DNA of 64,000 bases from NCBI RefSeq assembly GCF_013426975.1, contig NZ_JACCPY010000022.1, forward strand, positions 1 through 64,000, read 5' to 3'. Below the pieces are notes generated by a model. That model ran no database searches and was not told where the DNA came from. It was given only the letters and a program-made list of their open reading frames with translations. The first letter of the stretch is position 1; each line of letters begins with the position of its first letter. Shown piece by piece: positions 27,266 through 36,824 of the stretch. Both the position numbers and the translations under genes were made by a program. The stretch comes from Sphaerotilus sulfidivorans. GTDB taxonomy: Bacteria; Pseudomonadota; Gammaproteobacteria; Burkholderiales; Burkholderiaceae_C.

Positions 27266-28048
27266 TTACTTGACGTCCTTCCAGAAGGCTGCATTCAGAC
27301 GCCAGGCGATGACGGTGAACACGGCCAGGAACAGCAGCACCCAGACACCCAGCTTGGTGCGCAGGCCCTGGTTGGGCTCGCCCATCCACTGCAGATAGGC
27401 GACCAGATCGCCGACCGCCGAGTCGAACTCCTGCGCCGACATCTTGCCCGGCTTGATCTGCTCGAAGCTCTTGAAGGCGTGCGTGACCTTGCTCGGGTCA
27501 TGCGGATCCTTGACCTCCTCGAAGATCGCGCGGCGCTCGCCTTGCAGCTCCCAGAGCACATGCGGCATGCCGACGCTCGGGAAGGCCAGGTTGTTCCAGC
27601 CGGTCGCCTTGGTCTCGTCGCGGTAGTAGGTGCGCAGGTAGGTGTAGAGGTAGTCCGCACCGCTGCCGGCATGGCTGGCGCGCGAGCGGGCGATGACCGT
27701 CAGGTCCGGCGGCGTCGCGCCCAGCCAGTCCTTGGCCTGGCGCGCGTTCAGCGAGACGTTCATCAGGTCACCGACCTTGTCGGTGGTGAACAGCAGGTTG
27801 TCCTTGATCTGCTGTTCGGTCAGGCCGATGTCCTGCAGCCGGTTGAAGCGCATGAACGCGGCGGCATGGCAGTTCAGGCAGTAGTTGACGAACAGCTGGG
27901 CGCCACGCTGCAGCGCGGCGGTGTCGTGCAGCTTCTCGGTCGGGAACTTGTCCAGCTGCACCGCGGCGCCACCGGCGGCATGAGCCGGCGTCAGCGCGGT
28001 CAGGCAGGCCGACGCCGCCACGAGCAGGGAAGCGATGAACTTTTTCAT
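27266..28048 (-). CDS. petC: Ubiquinol-cytochrome c reductase, cytochrome c1
   Basis: The 260-residue subunit carries heme c of the bc1 complex and passes electrons to soluble cytochrome c. A Sec signal (MKKFIASLLVAASACLTALTPAHA) is followed by FVNYCLNCHAA, the CxxCH heme site. The axial methionine is probably in AFPSVGMPHVLWELQG. A single C-terminal anchor LGVWVLLFLAVFTVIAWRL ends the protein. It is the last gene of petABC; the gap to petB is 31 bases. Confidence 0.97.
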   Translation of the reverse strand: MKKFIASLLVAASACLTALTPAHAAGGAAVQLDKFPTEKLHDTAALQRGAQLFVNYCLNCHAAAFMRFNRLQDIGLTEQQIKDNLLFTTDKVGDLMNVSLNARQAKDWLGATPPDLTVIARSRASHAGSGADYLYTYLRTYYRDETKATGWNNLAFPSVGMPHVLWELQGERRAIFEEVKDPHDPSKVTHAFKSFEQIKPGKMSAQEFDSAVGDLVAYLQWMGEPNQGLRTKLGVWVLLFLAVFTVIAWRLNAAFWKDVK

Positions 28049-28079
28049 GGTTGTCTGGGCTCCGTGTCGTGGGCAGGCA

Positions 28080-29483
28080 TCAGTGCGGCTGGAAGGTCAC
28101 GCGGTCGGGGACCGGCTTGAACTCGCCGATCTGGCTCCACCACGGCATCAGCAGGAAGAAGCCGAAGTAGAACAGCGTGCCGACCTGGGCGATCAGCGTG
28201 CCGATGTCGGACGGCGGCTGGATGCCCAGATAGCCCAGGACCAGGAAGAACACGACGAAGACACCGTAGAGCGTCTTGTTCCAGGTCGGACGGTAGCGGA
28301 TCGACTTGACCGGGCTGCGGTCCAGCCAGGGCAGGAAGAACAGGATGACGACCGCGCCGCCCATCACGACCACGCCCCAGAACTTCGCGTCGAAGGTCTT
28401 GAGCAGGCCGCAGACGACCACCGCACCGACCAGCACGCCGACCTTGGCCTTGCTCGGCAGATTGCCCTTGAGCACCGCCATCACCGCAGCCAGGCCGATG
28501 ATGACCACCAGCACGTTGATCATCACGTCGGTGGTGGCACGCAGCATCGAGTAGAACGGCGTGAAGTACCAGACCGGCGCGATGTGCGGCGGGGTCTTGA
28601 ACGGGTCGGCCGGGATGAAGTTGTTGTACTCGAGGAAATAGCCGCCGAACTCGGGCGCGAAGAACACCACGCCGGTGAAGGCCATCAGGAAGACGGTCAC
28701 GCCCAGCAGGTCATGCACCGAGTAGTACGGGTGGAAGGGAATGCCGTCGAGCGGGATGCCGGTCTTCGGGTCCTTCTTGGCCTTGATCTCGACGCCGTCC
28801 GGGTTGTTCGAGCCCACTTCATGCAGCGCGATGATGTGAGCGGCCACCAGACCGATCAGGATCAGCGGCACGGCGATGACGTGGAAGCTGAAGAAGCGGT
28901 TCAGCGTCGCGTCCGACACCACGAAGTCGCCGCGGATCAGCAGGGCCAGGTCCGGACCGACGAAGGGCACGGCGGCGAACAGGTTCACGATCACCTGCGC
29001 GCCCCAGAAGGACATCTGGCCCCAGGGCAGCAGATAGCCCATGAAGGCCTCGGCCATCAGCGCCAGGAAGATCGCGCAGCCGAACACCCACACCAGCTCG
29101 CGCGGCGAGCGGTAGGAGCCGTAGATCAGGCCGCGGTACATGTGCAGGTAGACCACCACGAAGAACGCCGAGGCGCCGGTGGAGTGCATGTAGCGGATCA
29201 GCCAGCCCCAGGGCACATCGCGCATGATGTACTCGACCGAGGCGAACGCGAGGGCCGCGTCCGGCTTGTAGTGCATGACCAGGAAGATGCCGGTCACGAT
29301 CTGGATCACCAGCACCAGCAGCGCCAGCGAGCCGAAGAAATACCAGAAGTTGAAGTTCTTCGGGGCGTAGTACTCGGACAGGTGTTCCTTGTACAGCTTG
29401 GACGCGGGGAAGCGGTTGTCCACCCAGGTCAGCAGCTTCTCGCCTGCGGAGGCGTCCGGGGGAGCGACTTTGAATTCAGCCAT
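28080..29483 (-). CDS. petB: Ubiquinol-cytochrome c reductase, cytochrome b
   Basis: The 467-residue membrane subunit holds hemes bL and bH and both quinone sites. FFGSLALLVLVIQIVTGIFLVMHYKP, YMHSTGASAFFVVVYLHMYRGL, GYLLPWGQMSFWGAQVI and FSFHVIAVPLILIGLVAAHIIALHEVGSNNPDG contain the two His pairs; the Qo-site PEW appears as PVW in HIAPVWYFTPFYSMLR. The extra C-terminal helices make it the longer b-type of proteobacteria. ATG 29483 is preferred. It lies 17 bases after petA. Confidence 0.97.
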   Translation of the reverse strand: MAEFKVAPPDASAGEKLLTWVDNRFPASKLYKEHLSEYYAPKNFNFWYFFGSLALLVLVIQIVTGIFLVMHYKPDAALAFASVEYIMRDVPWGWLIRYMHSTGASAFFVVVYLHMYRGLIYGSYRSPRELVWVFGCAIFLALMAEAFMGYLLPWGQMSFWGAQVIVNLFAAVPFVGPDLALLIRGDFVVSDATLNRFFSFHVIAVPLILIGLVAAHIIALHEVGSNNPDGVEIKAKKDPKTGIPLDGIPFHPYYSVHDLLGVTVFLMAFTGVVFFAPEFGGYFLEYNNFIPADPFKTPPHIAPVWYFTPFYSMLRATTDVMINVLVVIIGLAAVMAVLKGNLPSKAKVGVLVGAVVVCGLLKTFDAKFWGVVVMGGAVVILFFLPWLDRSPVKSIRYRPTWNKTLYGVFVVFFLVLGYLGIQPPSDIGTLIAQVGTLFYFGFFLLMPWWSQIGEFKPVPDRVTFQPH

Positions 29484-29500
29484 GTTGGACCTCAGTTCCT

Positions 29501-30097
29501 TCAAGCCTTCTTGTCTTCACCGATCAGGATCGAGGTGTCCGACAGGTACATGTGCGGCGGCACCTCGAGGTTGTCCGGCGCCGGCTTGTTCTTGAACACC
29601 CGGCCCGCCAGGTCGAAGGTGGAGCCGTGGCAGGGGCAGAGGAAGCCGCCCTTCCAGTCGTCCGGCAGCGAGGGCTGCGGGCCGGCCTGGAACTTGTCGG
29701 ACGGCGAGCAGCCCAGGTGGGTGCAGATGCCGATGACGACCAGATATTCGGGCTTGATCGAGCGCGGGGTGTTGCGCGCGTATTCGGGCGTCGGATAGGC
29801 GGTGCGCACCGAGTCCGGATCGGCCATCTCGGCGCTCAGCGCCTTCAGGGCCTCGAGCTGCTCGGGCGTGCGACGCACCACCCAGACCGGCTTGCCACGC
29901 CATTCGACCGTGATCTTCTCACCCGGCTTGAGTGCGCTGATGTCGACCTCGACGGAGGCGCCGGCCGCCTTGGCCCGCTCCGACGGCGTGAAAGTGCTGA
30001 CGAAAGGCACGGCGGTTGCCAGGCCGCCTACGGCGCCTGCGCAGCCCGACGCGATCAGCCACGTCCGCTTGGCCTGGTCGACTTGCTGGTCACTCAT
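29501..30097 (-). CDS. petA: Ubiquinol-cytochrome c reductase, Rieske iron-sulfur subunit
   Basis: The 198-residue subunit has a Tat-type N-terminal anchor (KRTWLIASGCAGAVGGLATAVPFVSTF) and a periplasmic Rieske domain. CTHLGCSP and CPCHGSTFD supply the two Cys and two His ligands of the 2Fe-2S centre plus the disulfide pair. It is the first gene of petABC. The ATG at 30097 follows an AGGAA-like site; a longer in-frame start would be unlike the family. Confidence 0.97.
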   Translation of the reverse strand: MSDQQVDQAKRTWLIASGCAGAVGGLATAVPFVSTFTPSERAKAAGASVEVDISALKPGEKITVEWRGKPVWVVRRTPEQLEALKALSAEMADPDSVRTAYPTPEYARNTPRSIKPEYLVVIGICTHLGCSPSDKFQAGPQPSLPDDWKGGFLCPCHGSTFDLAGRVFKNKPAPDNLEVPPHMYLSDTSILIGEDKKA

Positions 30098-30451
30098 GTT
30101 ATTCCTCGGGAAAAGATCCGGTCTCTGAGAGGGGGGCAACCCCTAATTCTAGCCCAGCCCGAAGGGGCTTCTCCACATTCGGCAACACCCGGCCCTGTCT
30201 GTGGCATCGCCAAGCTGAGGCAAAAACAACACGCTCAGGAGCACGGCCTGTCCCGGCTGTGGCCCTGCTCATGTCGCCTTCATGCCAGCCTCCAGCCCCG
30301 ACCTAATGATGGTTGACGTGGCGCTGACAGCGGCAATACTTCACGAGGCGTGACAAAGAGGCACGCCGACTTCCAGACCCCGAGCTTCACCAAGATTCAT
30401 TTCCGCGGGAAACCACGGGCGCCAGCGCCCGACACCACAGGAGCAACAACC
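30098..30451. other. 354-base intergenic region between petA and mscL
   Basis: No protein-coding ORF is convincing here. On the minus strand TAGAAT near 30149-30154 may be the petA -10. A short AGCCC/GGGCT hairpin lies at 30157-30170. On the plus strand TTGACG (30313) and AATACT (30335) suggest an mscL promoter. Confidence 0.6.
30313..30340 (+). promoter_or_regulatory. mscL: Candidate mscL promoter TTGACG-16-AATACT
   Basis: TTGACG at 30313-30318 and AATACT at 30335-30340 are spaced by 16 bases, about 110 bases before the mscL ATG. Only the -35 is close to consensus. Confidence 0.4.
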
Positions 30452-30874
30452 ATGGGCATGATGAGCGAATTCAAGGATTTCGCCCTCAAGGGCAATGTGA
30501 TGGACCTCGCCGTCGGCGTGATCATCGGCGGCGCGTTCGGCAAGATCGTCGACTCGGCGGTCGGCGACGTGATCATGCCGATCGTCGGCAAGATCTTCGG
30601 CGGGCTGGACTTCAGCAACGCCTTCATCCCGCTGGCCGGCCAGACCGCCACGACGCTGGTCGAAGCCAAGAAGGCCGGCGCGGTGCTGGCCTACGGCAAC
30701 TTCATCACCATCGCGATCAACTTCATCATCCTGGCCTGGATCATCTTCCTGATGGTCAAGGGCATGAACCGCCTGAAGAAGGCCGAGCCGCCGGCGCCGC
30801 CCGCCCCGCCGGCACCGACGCCCGAAGACGTGGTGCTGCTGCGCGAGATCCGCGACGCGCTGAAGAAGCGCTGA
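30452..30874 (+). CDS. mscL: Large-conductance mechanosensitive channel MscL
   Basis: The 140-residue inner-membrane protein forms the pentameric channel that opens in hypo-osmotic shock. [40 protein letters not shown] is the N-terminal helix and TM1 pore lining; [31 protein letters not shown] is TM2. A Pro/Ala linker ([16 protein letters not shown]) leads to the C-terminal helix [14 protein letters not shown] lies 8 bases before the ATG at 30452. A good terminator follows. Confidence 0.97.
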   Translation: MGMMSEFKDFALKGNVMDLAVGVIIGGAFGKIVDSAVGDVIMPIVGKIFGGLDFSNAFIPLAGQTATTLVEAKKAGAVLAYGNFITIAINFIILAWIIFLMVKGMNRLKKAEPPAPPAPPAPTPEDVVLLREIRDALKKR

Positions 30875-30910
30875 GCACACGCGGCCCAGCCGCAACGCGG
30901 TGACACATGA

Positions 30911-30945
30911 CGGCGCGCCCCGGTTCGGGGCGCGCCGTTCTTCTT
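30911..30945 (+). terminator. Rho-independent terminator of mscL
   Basis: CGGCGCGCCCCG (30911-30922) and CGGGGCGCGCCG (30926-30937) form a perfect 12-bp stem with a 3-base loop, followed by TTCTTCTT. Confidence 0.85.
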
Positions 30946-30970
30946 GTGGCCTGCCCGCGACAGGCACTCA

Positions 30971-31040
30971 AAATTACCGTGGCAATTTTTTGCATTTGAA
31001 GTCTGTCCCCATTATGTTGGCGTAACTTGCCCGGTAATTT
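30971..31040. repeat. 9-bp inverted repeat AAATTACCG...CGGTAATTT flanking a promoter
   Basis: AAATTACCG at 30971-30979 and its exact reverse complement at 31032-31040 bracket the candidate promoter of the GGDEF/EAL gene. The arms are AT-rich in a GC-rich genome. They may be operator half-sites or, less likely, an RNA hairpin. Confidence 0.5.
30990..31018 (+). promoter_or_regulatory. Candidate promoter TTGCAT-17-TATGTT of the GGDEF/EAL gene
   Basis: TTGCAT (30990-30995) and TATGTT (31013-31018) are 17 bases apart. Transcription would start near 31025, 43 bases before the ATG at 31068, which has GGGGAGA upstream. Confidence 0.5.
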
Positions 31041-31067
31041 GTCACGCCACTTGGGGAGATCGTCGGC

Positions 31068-33167
31068 ATGGAAGCGGCATTCCTTCCCGCTCAACAGCAT
31101 TTCAGCCTTCACGCACTGGCCGCACACCGTCAAGACGGGAATGCCGCGAGTGACAGTCCAGCCACAGACCACGCCAGCGCCCATGTCACGCCGCTGCAGC
31201 GGCTGCGCACGCCGGTCTGGCTCTACGACATCGACCAGGGCCGCGTGCTCTGGGCCAACGAAGCCGCGCTGGGCCTGTGGTGCAGCGACAGCCTCGAGGA
31301 GCTGCGCCAGCGCGACATGGCGCAGGAGATGTCGCCGACCATCGCGCAGCGGCTGCGCCAGCTGCAGCAGGACTTCCGGCTGCATGACCGCAGCAGCACC
31401 GAGCTGTGGACGCTCTATCCGCGCGGCATGCCGCGCACCGTCGACATCGTCTGCACCGGCTGGGTGCTGGACGACGGCCGCATGGGCATGCTGTGCGAGG
31501 CCATCGGCGAATCGATGACCGACGCGGTCACGCTGCGCAGTGCCGAGGCGATGGTGCACACGCCCGTCATGGTCACGCTCTACAGCGTGCGCGGCCGGGC
31601 GCTCTACCGCAATCCGGCCGCGCGCTCCACTGTCGATCATCCGGATGCCGGCGCGCGCAGCCGGGTGCTCGACCGGCGCGAGCTGCGCCAGATCGTCGAG
31701 CAGCTGCACCGCAGCGGCCAGGCCCGCGCCACCACGCAGGTCAGCACCAGCCTGGGGCCGCGCTGGCACGACATCTCGGTGCGGCTGTGCCGCGATCCGG
31801 TCGAGGGCCGCCAGGTCTTCCTGGTCAGCGAGATCGACATCACCGAGCTCAAGCAGGCCGAGGCGCGTGCGCACTGGCTGGCGATGCGCGACACCCTCAC
31901 CGGCCTGCCCAACCGCAGCTTCGTCTCGCGCGACTTCCAGCAGCGCCTCGACGGCCTGCACGCCAGCGGCGGCGAGGCGGCGCTGATCTTCATCGACCTG
32001 GACCGCTTCAAGGCGGTCAACGACTCGCTCGGCCATGACATCGGCGACCGGCTGCTGGTGGAGATCGCGCAGCGCCTGTATGCCACGCTGGACACCGACG
32101 ACCTGGTCGCACGGCTGGGCGGCGACGAGTTCCTGGTGCTGGTGTCGAACCGCGACGGCGACATCGAGCGGCGCACCCGCCAGCTGGTGCGCCGGCTGCA
32201 GGTCGAGCTGGGCCGCACCGTGATGATCGGTCGGCTGCAGATGCAGGTCACGCCCTCGATGGGCATCTGCCGCTTCCCGCGCGACGGCCATGACATCGAC
32301 GCGCTGCTGCGCAATGCCGACCTGGCGCTCTACCGCGCCAAGGAGGCCGGCGGCAACGGCGTGGGCTGGTTCACCCCGGAGCTGGTGCGTCTGGCCCGCG
32401 AGCGCATCCAGCTCGAGCAGGATCTGCGGGTGGCCGTCGAGCGCCACCAGTTCGAGGTGCACTACCAGCCGCGGGTGCAGGTCGGCAGCGGCCATCTGGT
32501 GGGCGCCGAGGCGCTGGTGCGCTGGCGCCATCCGCGCCGCGGCCTGGTCGCGCCGGATGTGTTCATCGGCCTGAGCGAGGAGACCGGCCTGATCCGCTCG
32601 ATCGGCGCGATGGTGCTGGAGAAGGCCGCGCGCCAGCAGGTGCTGTGGCAGTTGCTGGGACGGCGGCTGCGCATCTCGGTGAACCTGTCGCCGCGCCAGT
32701 TCGGCGATCCGGGCCTGGTCGACACCATCGCGCGCATCGTGCGCGACACCGGCTGCGACCCACAGCAGATCGAGCTGGAGATCACCGAGTCGGTGATGCT
32801 CGGCCAGGACGAGTCCACCAACCGGGCGCTGCACCAGCTCGCCGACATGGGCTTCCGGCTGGCGATCGACGACTTCGGCACCGGCTACTCCAACCTCGCC
32901 TATCTGCAGCGCTGCCCGATCAGCACGCTGAAGATCGACCGCTCCTTCATCGCAGGCAGCGACGGGGTCAGTCCGCTGGCGCGGCTGGTGATCACGATGT
33001 GCCGGATGCTGGGCATCGAGACGGTGGCCGAGGGCGTCGAGACCGAGGCGCAGCTCGACTGGCTGCGCACCCAGGACTGCGACGAGTACCAGGGCCACCT
33101 CTGCAGCCCGGCGCTGCCGGCCGACCAGTTCGAGCGGCAGATGCTGACGATGGCCGGCCCGGCCTGA
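31068..33167 (+). CDS. PAS-GGDEF-EAL protein (cyclic-di-GMP synthesis/breakdown)
   Basis: A 699-residue cytoplasmic signalling protein. Two PAS-like regions occupy about residues 40-150 and 155-270. The GGDEF domain starts with DTLTGLPNRSFVSRDF and has an intact ARLGGDEF (351-355 is GGDEF). The EAL domain has intact EAL (481-483), N in NLSPRQF, ELEITES, IDDFGTGYSNL, LKIDRSFI and ETVAEGVET, so both activities look possible. No transmembrane helix is seen; the PAS input is unknown. It stands alone behind its own promoter, which is flanked by an inverted repeat. Confidence 0.94.
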   Translation: MEAAFLPAQQHFSLHALAAHRQDGNAASDSPATDHASAHVTPLQRLRTPVWLYDIDQGRVLWANEAALGLWCSDSLEELRQRDMAQEMSPTIAQRLRQLQQDFRLHDRSSTELWTLYPRGMPRTVDIVCTGWVLDDGRMGMLCEAIGESMTDAVTLRSAEAMVHTPVMVTLYSVRGRALYRNPAARSTVDHPDAGARSRVLDRRELRQIVEQLHRSGQARATTQVSTSLGPRWHDISVRLCRDPVEGRQVFLVSEIDITELKQAEARAHWLAMRDTLTGLPNRSFVSRDFQQRLDGLHASGGEAALIFIDLDRFKAVNDSLGHDIGDRLLVEIAQRLYATLDTDDLVARLGGDEFLVLVSNRDGDIERRTRQLVRRLQVELGRTVMIGRLQMQVTPSMGICRFPRDGHDIDALLRNADLALYRAKEAGGNGVGWFTPELVRLARERIQLEQDLRVAVERHQFEVHYQPRVQVGSGHLVGAEALVRWRHPRRGLVAPDVFIGLSEETGLIRSIGAMVLEKAARQQVLWQLLGRRLRISVNLSPRQFGDPGLVDTIARIVRDTGCDPQQIELEITESVMLGQDESTNRALHQLADMGFRLAIDDFGTGYSNLAYLQRCPISTLKIDRSFIAGSDGVSPLARLVITMCRMLGIETVAEGVETEAQLDWLRTQDCDEYQGHLCSPALPADQFERQMLTMAGPA

Positions 33168-33195
33168 GCCGGGAACCGGGAAGCGGCCCGGCCGG

Positions 33196-34392
33196 TCAGC
33201 CGCCCAGCACCGCGGCGATCGCCTCGGCGGTCGGCTCGACGTTGCCGGAGTTCAGGCCGGCCACGCACATCCGGCCCGAGCGCACCAGATACACGCCATG
33301 CTGCTCGCGCAGCACGTCGACCTGCTCGGCGCTCAGGCCGGTGTAGCTGAACATGCCGCGCTGGGTCAGGAAATAGCTGAAGTCGCGGCCGGGCACACGC
33401 GCCGACAGCACCTCGTGCAGGCGCTGGCGCATCTGGCGGATGCGATCGCGCATCGCGTCGAGCTCGGCGACCCAGGCGGCGTGGAGCGCCGGCTCGGCCA
33501 GCACCCGCGCGACGATGCGCGCGCCGTGCGTCGGCGGGCTGGAGTAGTTCTTGCGCACCGCCACCTGCAGCTGGCCGGCCACCAGCGCGGCCTCGGCCAC
33601 GGTCGGGCAGACCACGCTCAGGCCGCCGACGCGCTCGCCGTAGAGCGAGAAGCTCTTCGAGAAGCTGTTGGCGACGAAGAAGGCCAGGCCCGCGTCGGCC
33701 AGCATGCGCAGCGCGAAGGCATCCTCGCGCACGCCGTCGCCGAAGCCCTGGTAGGCGATGTCGACGAAGGGGATCAGGCCGCGCTCGACCATCACCGGGA
33801 TCAGCTCGGCCCACTGCGCCGCGCTCAGGTCCACGCCGGTCGGGTTGTGGCAGCAGGCGTGCAGCAGCACCACCGAGCGCGAGGGCAGCGCGCGGATGGC
33901 CTCCAGCATCGCGTCGAAGCGCAGGCCGCCGGTGGCCGCGTCGTAGTACGGGTAGGTGTTCACCGGGAAGCCCGCGCCCTCGAAGATCGCGCGGTGGTTG
34001 TCCCAGGTCGGGTCGCTGATCCAGACCTGCGAGGCCGGGAAGTACTTGCGCAGGAAGTCCGCGCCGACCTTCAGCGCGCCCGAGCCGCCCAGCGACTGGA
34101 TCGTCACCGTGCGCCCGCTGGTCACCGCCTCATGGTCGGCGCCGAACAGCAGGTGCTGGATCTGGGCACGGTACTCGGCCAGGCCGGTCATCGGCAGGTA
34201 GCCGCGCGGCCCGATCGACTGCAGCAGCGCCGTCTCGGCCTCGCGCACCGCCTGCATCACCGGCAGCCGGCCGGCGTCGTCGAAGTAGATGCCGATCGAC
34301 AGGTTGATGCGCCCCGGGCGCGGGTCCTTCTGGAAGTTCTCGTTGAGCGTGAGGATCGGATCGCCCGCGTAGGCGTCGACGTGTTCGAACAT
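33196..34392 (-). CDS. Aromatic amino acid aminotransferase (TyrB/AspC family)
   Basis: The 398-residue PLP enzyme belongs to the aspartate/aromatic aminotransferase Ia group. [44 protein letters not shown] is the typical N-terminus; [18 protein letters not shown] and [17 protein letters not shown] (Schiff-base Lys) are clear. [10 protein letters not shown] and the rest read more like TyrB-type than AspC, suggesting the last step of Phe/Tyr synthesis, the pathway begun by the attenuated aroG in this window. ATG 34392 is preceded by AGGAGC. Confidence 0.92.
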   Translation of the reverse strand: MFEHVDAYAGDPILTLNENFQKDPRPGRINLSIGIYFDDAGRLPVMQAVREAETALLQSIGPRGYLPMTGLAEYRAQIQHLLFGADHEAVTSGRTVTIQSLGGSGALKVGADFLRKYFPASQVWISDPTWDNHRAIFEGAGFPVNTYPYYDAATGGLRFDAMLEAIRALPSRSVVLLHACCHNPTGVDLSAAQWAELIPVMVERGLIPFVDIAYQGFGDGVREDAFALRMLADAGLAFFVANSFSKSFSLYGERVGGLSVVCPTVAEAALVAGQLQVAVRKNYSSPPTHGARIVARVLAEPALHAAWVAELDAMRDRIRQMRQRLHEVLSARVPGRDFSYFLTQRGMFSYTGLSAEQVDVLREQHGVYLVRSGRMCVAGLNSGNVEPTAEAIAAVLGG

Positions 34393-34551
34393 GGACGTTG
34401 GCTCCTGCCGGAACGGCGCGGAAGAGAGGTCGGAAAACCGGATTATGGCGCTGCCCCGATCAGGAAAATCCGGGCGCGCGAAGCGTGCAATCCTGCGCAC
34501 CCCCCGCGACAGCGCAGAGGTACCACGCCGTATTGAGGGGGGCTCGGCGCC

Positions 34552-34581
34552 TTGACGCTGCAGGCCGCGGGCTCGAAGAAT
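34552..34581 (+). promoter_or_regulatory. Candidate promoter TTGACG-18-AAGAAT
   Basis: TTGACG (34552-34557) and AAGAAT (34576-34581) precede the pseudo-receiver gene, whose ATG at 34619 has a GAGGAG site. The -10 is weak. Confidence 0.35.
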
Positions 34582-34618
34582 CGGACCGTCCCGAACCGCA
34601 TAGCCCGAGGAGTACCGG

Positions 34619-35503
34619 ATGTCCGATTGCCAGAGCGTCGCCTTTGTCGGCCTCGGCGCCTTCGAGCGCCGGACGCTGGAGAGCTTCTTCCGGCTCGATG
34701 CCGGCCGGCGCCGCTACGCCTGCACCGACGCGATCGACGAGGCCGACTGGCTGATCGCCGATGCCGACCGGCCCGAGGCGGTGCTGCGCATCGAGCGGCT
34801 CGACCGGATGCGCGAGACGGTGTTCGTCGGCGCGGGCACCGTGCCGCGGTGCAGCGGCGCGCAGCTGCCACGCCCGATCGACGCGCACCAGCTGCGCCGC
34901 CAGCTCGACCTGCTCGGCGAGCGTCGCGCGGCCCGGGCGGCACGGCCGGGCGCCCTGCTGCAGCTGCCGCCCGGACCGCACCGGGAGCGGATCGCGGCGC
35001 TGGCGGACCAGCAGATCCATGACTTCCGGGCCAGCAGCGGCTTCAGCAACACCGTGCTGGCCGAGGGCGAGCAGCGGCTCGACCGCATTCTTGTCGTCAG
35101 CAGCAGCCCGGCCGAGTGCAGGCTGCTGCGCGACACCCTGGCGCCGCTGGGCTACCGGGTGCATCTGACCCGCAGCGCCGGCGAGGCCCAGCAGATGACC
35201 GAGCGCCTGGGCTACGGCTTCGTGTTCCTGGGCGTGGGCCAGGGCGGCAGCGCCGGCTTCCAGGTCAGCCGGCGCATCCGCCGCGAGATGGCCGACGGCG
35301 GACCGGCGCCGGTGGTGGTGGCGCTGGCACCGCGCGGCGCGGCGATCGAGCGCATTCGCGCCACCTTTGCCGGCTGCGACGCCTTCCTGACCACGCCGCT
35401 CGACGAGCGCGAGCTGCTGCACCTGCTGGCACGCCATGACCGCACCTTCGAGCGGGTCTTCCAGCCGACCGAGCTGATGGTGCCGCTCGAGATGCGCGCC
35501 TGA
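34619..35503 (+). CDS. Tandem degenerate receiver-like protein
   Basis: A 294-residue cytoplasmic protein that looks like two receiver folds without the phosphorylation chemistry. In the second half [37 protein letters not shown] has serines where receivers have the acidic pair. [16 protein letters not shown] has Gly where the phosphoacceptor Asp should be, and [16 protein letters not shown] has Thr where the switch Lys should be. The first half ([16 protein letters not shown]... [17 protein letters not shown]) shows the same rhythm. No output domain is present. It may act by protein-protein contact. The function is unknown; GAGGAG precedes the ATG. Confidence 0.7.
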   Translation: MSDCQSVAFVGLGAFERRTLESFFRLDAGRRRYACTDAIDEADWLIADADRPEAVLRIERLDRMRETVFVGAGTVPRCSGAQLPRPIDAHQLRRQLDLLGERRAARAARPGALLQLPPGPHRERIAALADQQIHDFRASSGFSNTVLAEGEQRLDRILVVSSSPAECRLLRDTLAPLGYRVHLTRSAGEAQQMTERLGYGFVFLGVGQGGSAGFQVSRRIRREMADGGPAPVVVALAPRGAAIERIRATFAGCDAFLTTPLDERELLHLLARHDRTFERVFQPTELMVPLEMRA

Positions 35504-35514
35504 CGGGCGGCTCA

Positions 35515-35539
35515 CAGGGCGCGTACCCGGCGCGCCCTG
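35515..35539. terminator. Hairpin between convergent genes
   Basis: CAGGGCGCG (35515-35523) and CGCGCCCTG (35531-35539) form a 9-bp stem with a 7-base loop in the 40-base gap between the pseudo-receiver gene and lplT. No U-tract is present on either strand. Confidence 0.4.
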
Positions 35540-35543
35540 CGCG

Positions 35544-36824
35544 TCAGTGGTGGCCGTCGCTGCGGGCGATCGTCAGCAGGCGATCCACCTCGTCGCGGTG
35601 CTGCACCGTGTTGCGCTGGTGCCAGCGCCCGATCAGCCCCATCGTTCCGGCCACCAGCAGGCCGAAGATGGTGATCGCGCCGAAGGCCGACAGGCCGCCG
35701 CGGGTCATGCCGGTGTAGAAGGCGCCCAGCGCCAGGATGCAGGCCTGCTCGTTGAAGTTCTGCACCGCGATCGAGCGGCCGGCGCCCATCAGGTTGTGGC
35801 CGCGGTGCTGCAGCAGCGCGTTCATCGGCACCACCAGGAAGCCGCCCAGGCCACCCAGGACCATCAGGAAGGGCGCGGCCAGCCAGACGTTGTCGATCAG
35901 GTTCATCAGCACCACCAGCAGGCCCATGGCCACGCCCAGCGGAATGACCCGGGTGGCCTGGTCGAGCTTCATCATCACCGAGGCCACCACCGCGCCGACC
36001 GCGGTGCCGATGGCCACCACGCCGACCAGCGAGGAGGCCTGCGTGGTGCCGTAGCCCAGCGCCGCGGCCGCCCAGGCCAGCACGATGTAGCGCAGATTGC
36101 CCGACACGCCCCAGAACAGCGTCGTCGTCGCCAGCGAGATCTGGCCGAGCTTGTCGGCCCACAGCCGGGAGTTGCACTCGGAGAAGTCGCGCACCAGCGC
36201 CAGCGGCTGCGCCGGCAGCGGCTGCAGCGGCGCGTCGGTGCGCGGGATGTAGAGATTGAACACCGCCGCGATGATGTAGAGCAGCACCAGCGAGGCGATC
36301 GCGGCCTGGGCCGGCGTGTCGATGCCCAGCGACAGGCCCGGCAGCTCCAGCGCCAGCAGGTGCGGCGCGATGTGCGGACCGACCAGCTGGCCGCCCAGCA
36401 GCACGCCCAGGATGATCGAGCCGATGGTCAGCCCCTCGATCCAGCCATTGGCCTTGACCAGCTGCGAGGGCGGCAGCAGCTCGGTGAGGATGCCGTACTT
36501 GGCCGGCGAGTAGGCCGCCGCGCCCAGGCCGACGATCGCATAGGCGGCCAGCGGGTGGGTGCCGAACAGCATCATCAGGCAGCCCAACACCTTGATGGTG
36601 TTGGAGACGAACATCACCCTGCCCTTGGGCACCGCGTCGGCGAAGGCGCCGACGAAGGGCGCGAGGATGACATAGAACAGCGCGAACATCGGCACCAGCG
36701 CGGCGCGCTGCCACTCGGGCGCACCGGAGGTTCTCAGCAGCTCGACCGCAGCGACGAACAGGGCGTTGTCGGCCAGCGAGCTGAAGAACTGCGCCGACAT
36801 GATGGTGTGGAAACCTTTTTTCAT
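35544..36824 (-). CDS. lplT: Lysophospholipid transporter LplT (MFS)
   Basis: The 426-residue, about 12-helix major-facilitator protein flips lysophospholipids inward across the inner membrane for re-acylation. MKKGFHTIMSAQFFSSLADNALFVAAVELL is the typical start; PFVGAFADAVPKGRVMFVSNTIKVLG is the loop 2-3 motif and SPAKYGILTELLPPSQLVKANGWIEG the conserved central block. The acyltransferase partner (aas) is not adjacent. It is divergent from alr. Confidence 0.92.
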   Translation of the reverse strand: MKKGFHTIMSAQFFSSLADNALFVAAVELLRTSGAPEWQRAALVPMFALFYVILAPFVGAFADAVPKGRVMFVSNTIKVLGCLMMLFGTHPLAAYAIVGLGAAAYSPAKYGILTELLPPSQLVKANGWIEGLTIGSIILGVLLGGQLVGPHIAPHLLALELPGLSLGIDTPAQAAIASLVLLYIIAAVFNLYIPRTDAPLQPLPAQPLALVRDFSECNSRLWADKLGQISLATTTLFWGVSGNLRYIVLAWAAAALGYGTTQASSLVGVVAIGTAVGAVVASVMMKLDQATRVIPLGVAMGLLVVLMNLIDNVWLAAPFLMVLGGLGGFLVVPMNALLQHRGHNLMGAGRSIAVQNFNEQACILALGAFYTGMTRGGLSAFGAITIFGLLVAGTMGLIGRWHQRNTVQHRDEVDRLLTIARSDGHH

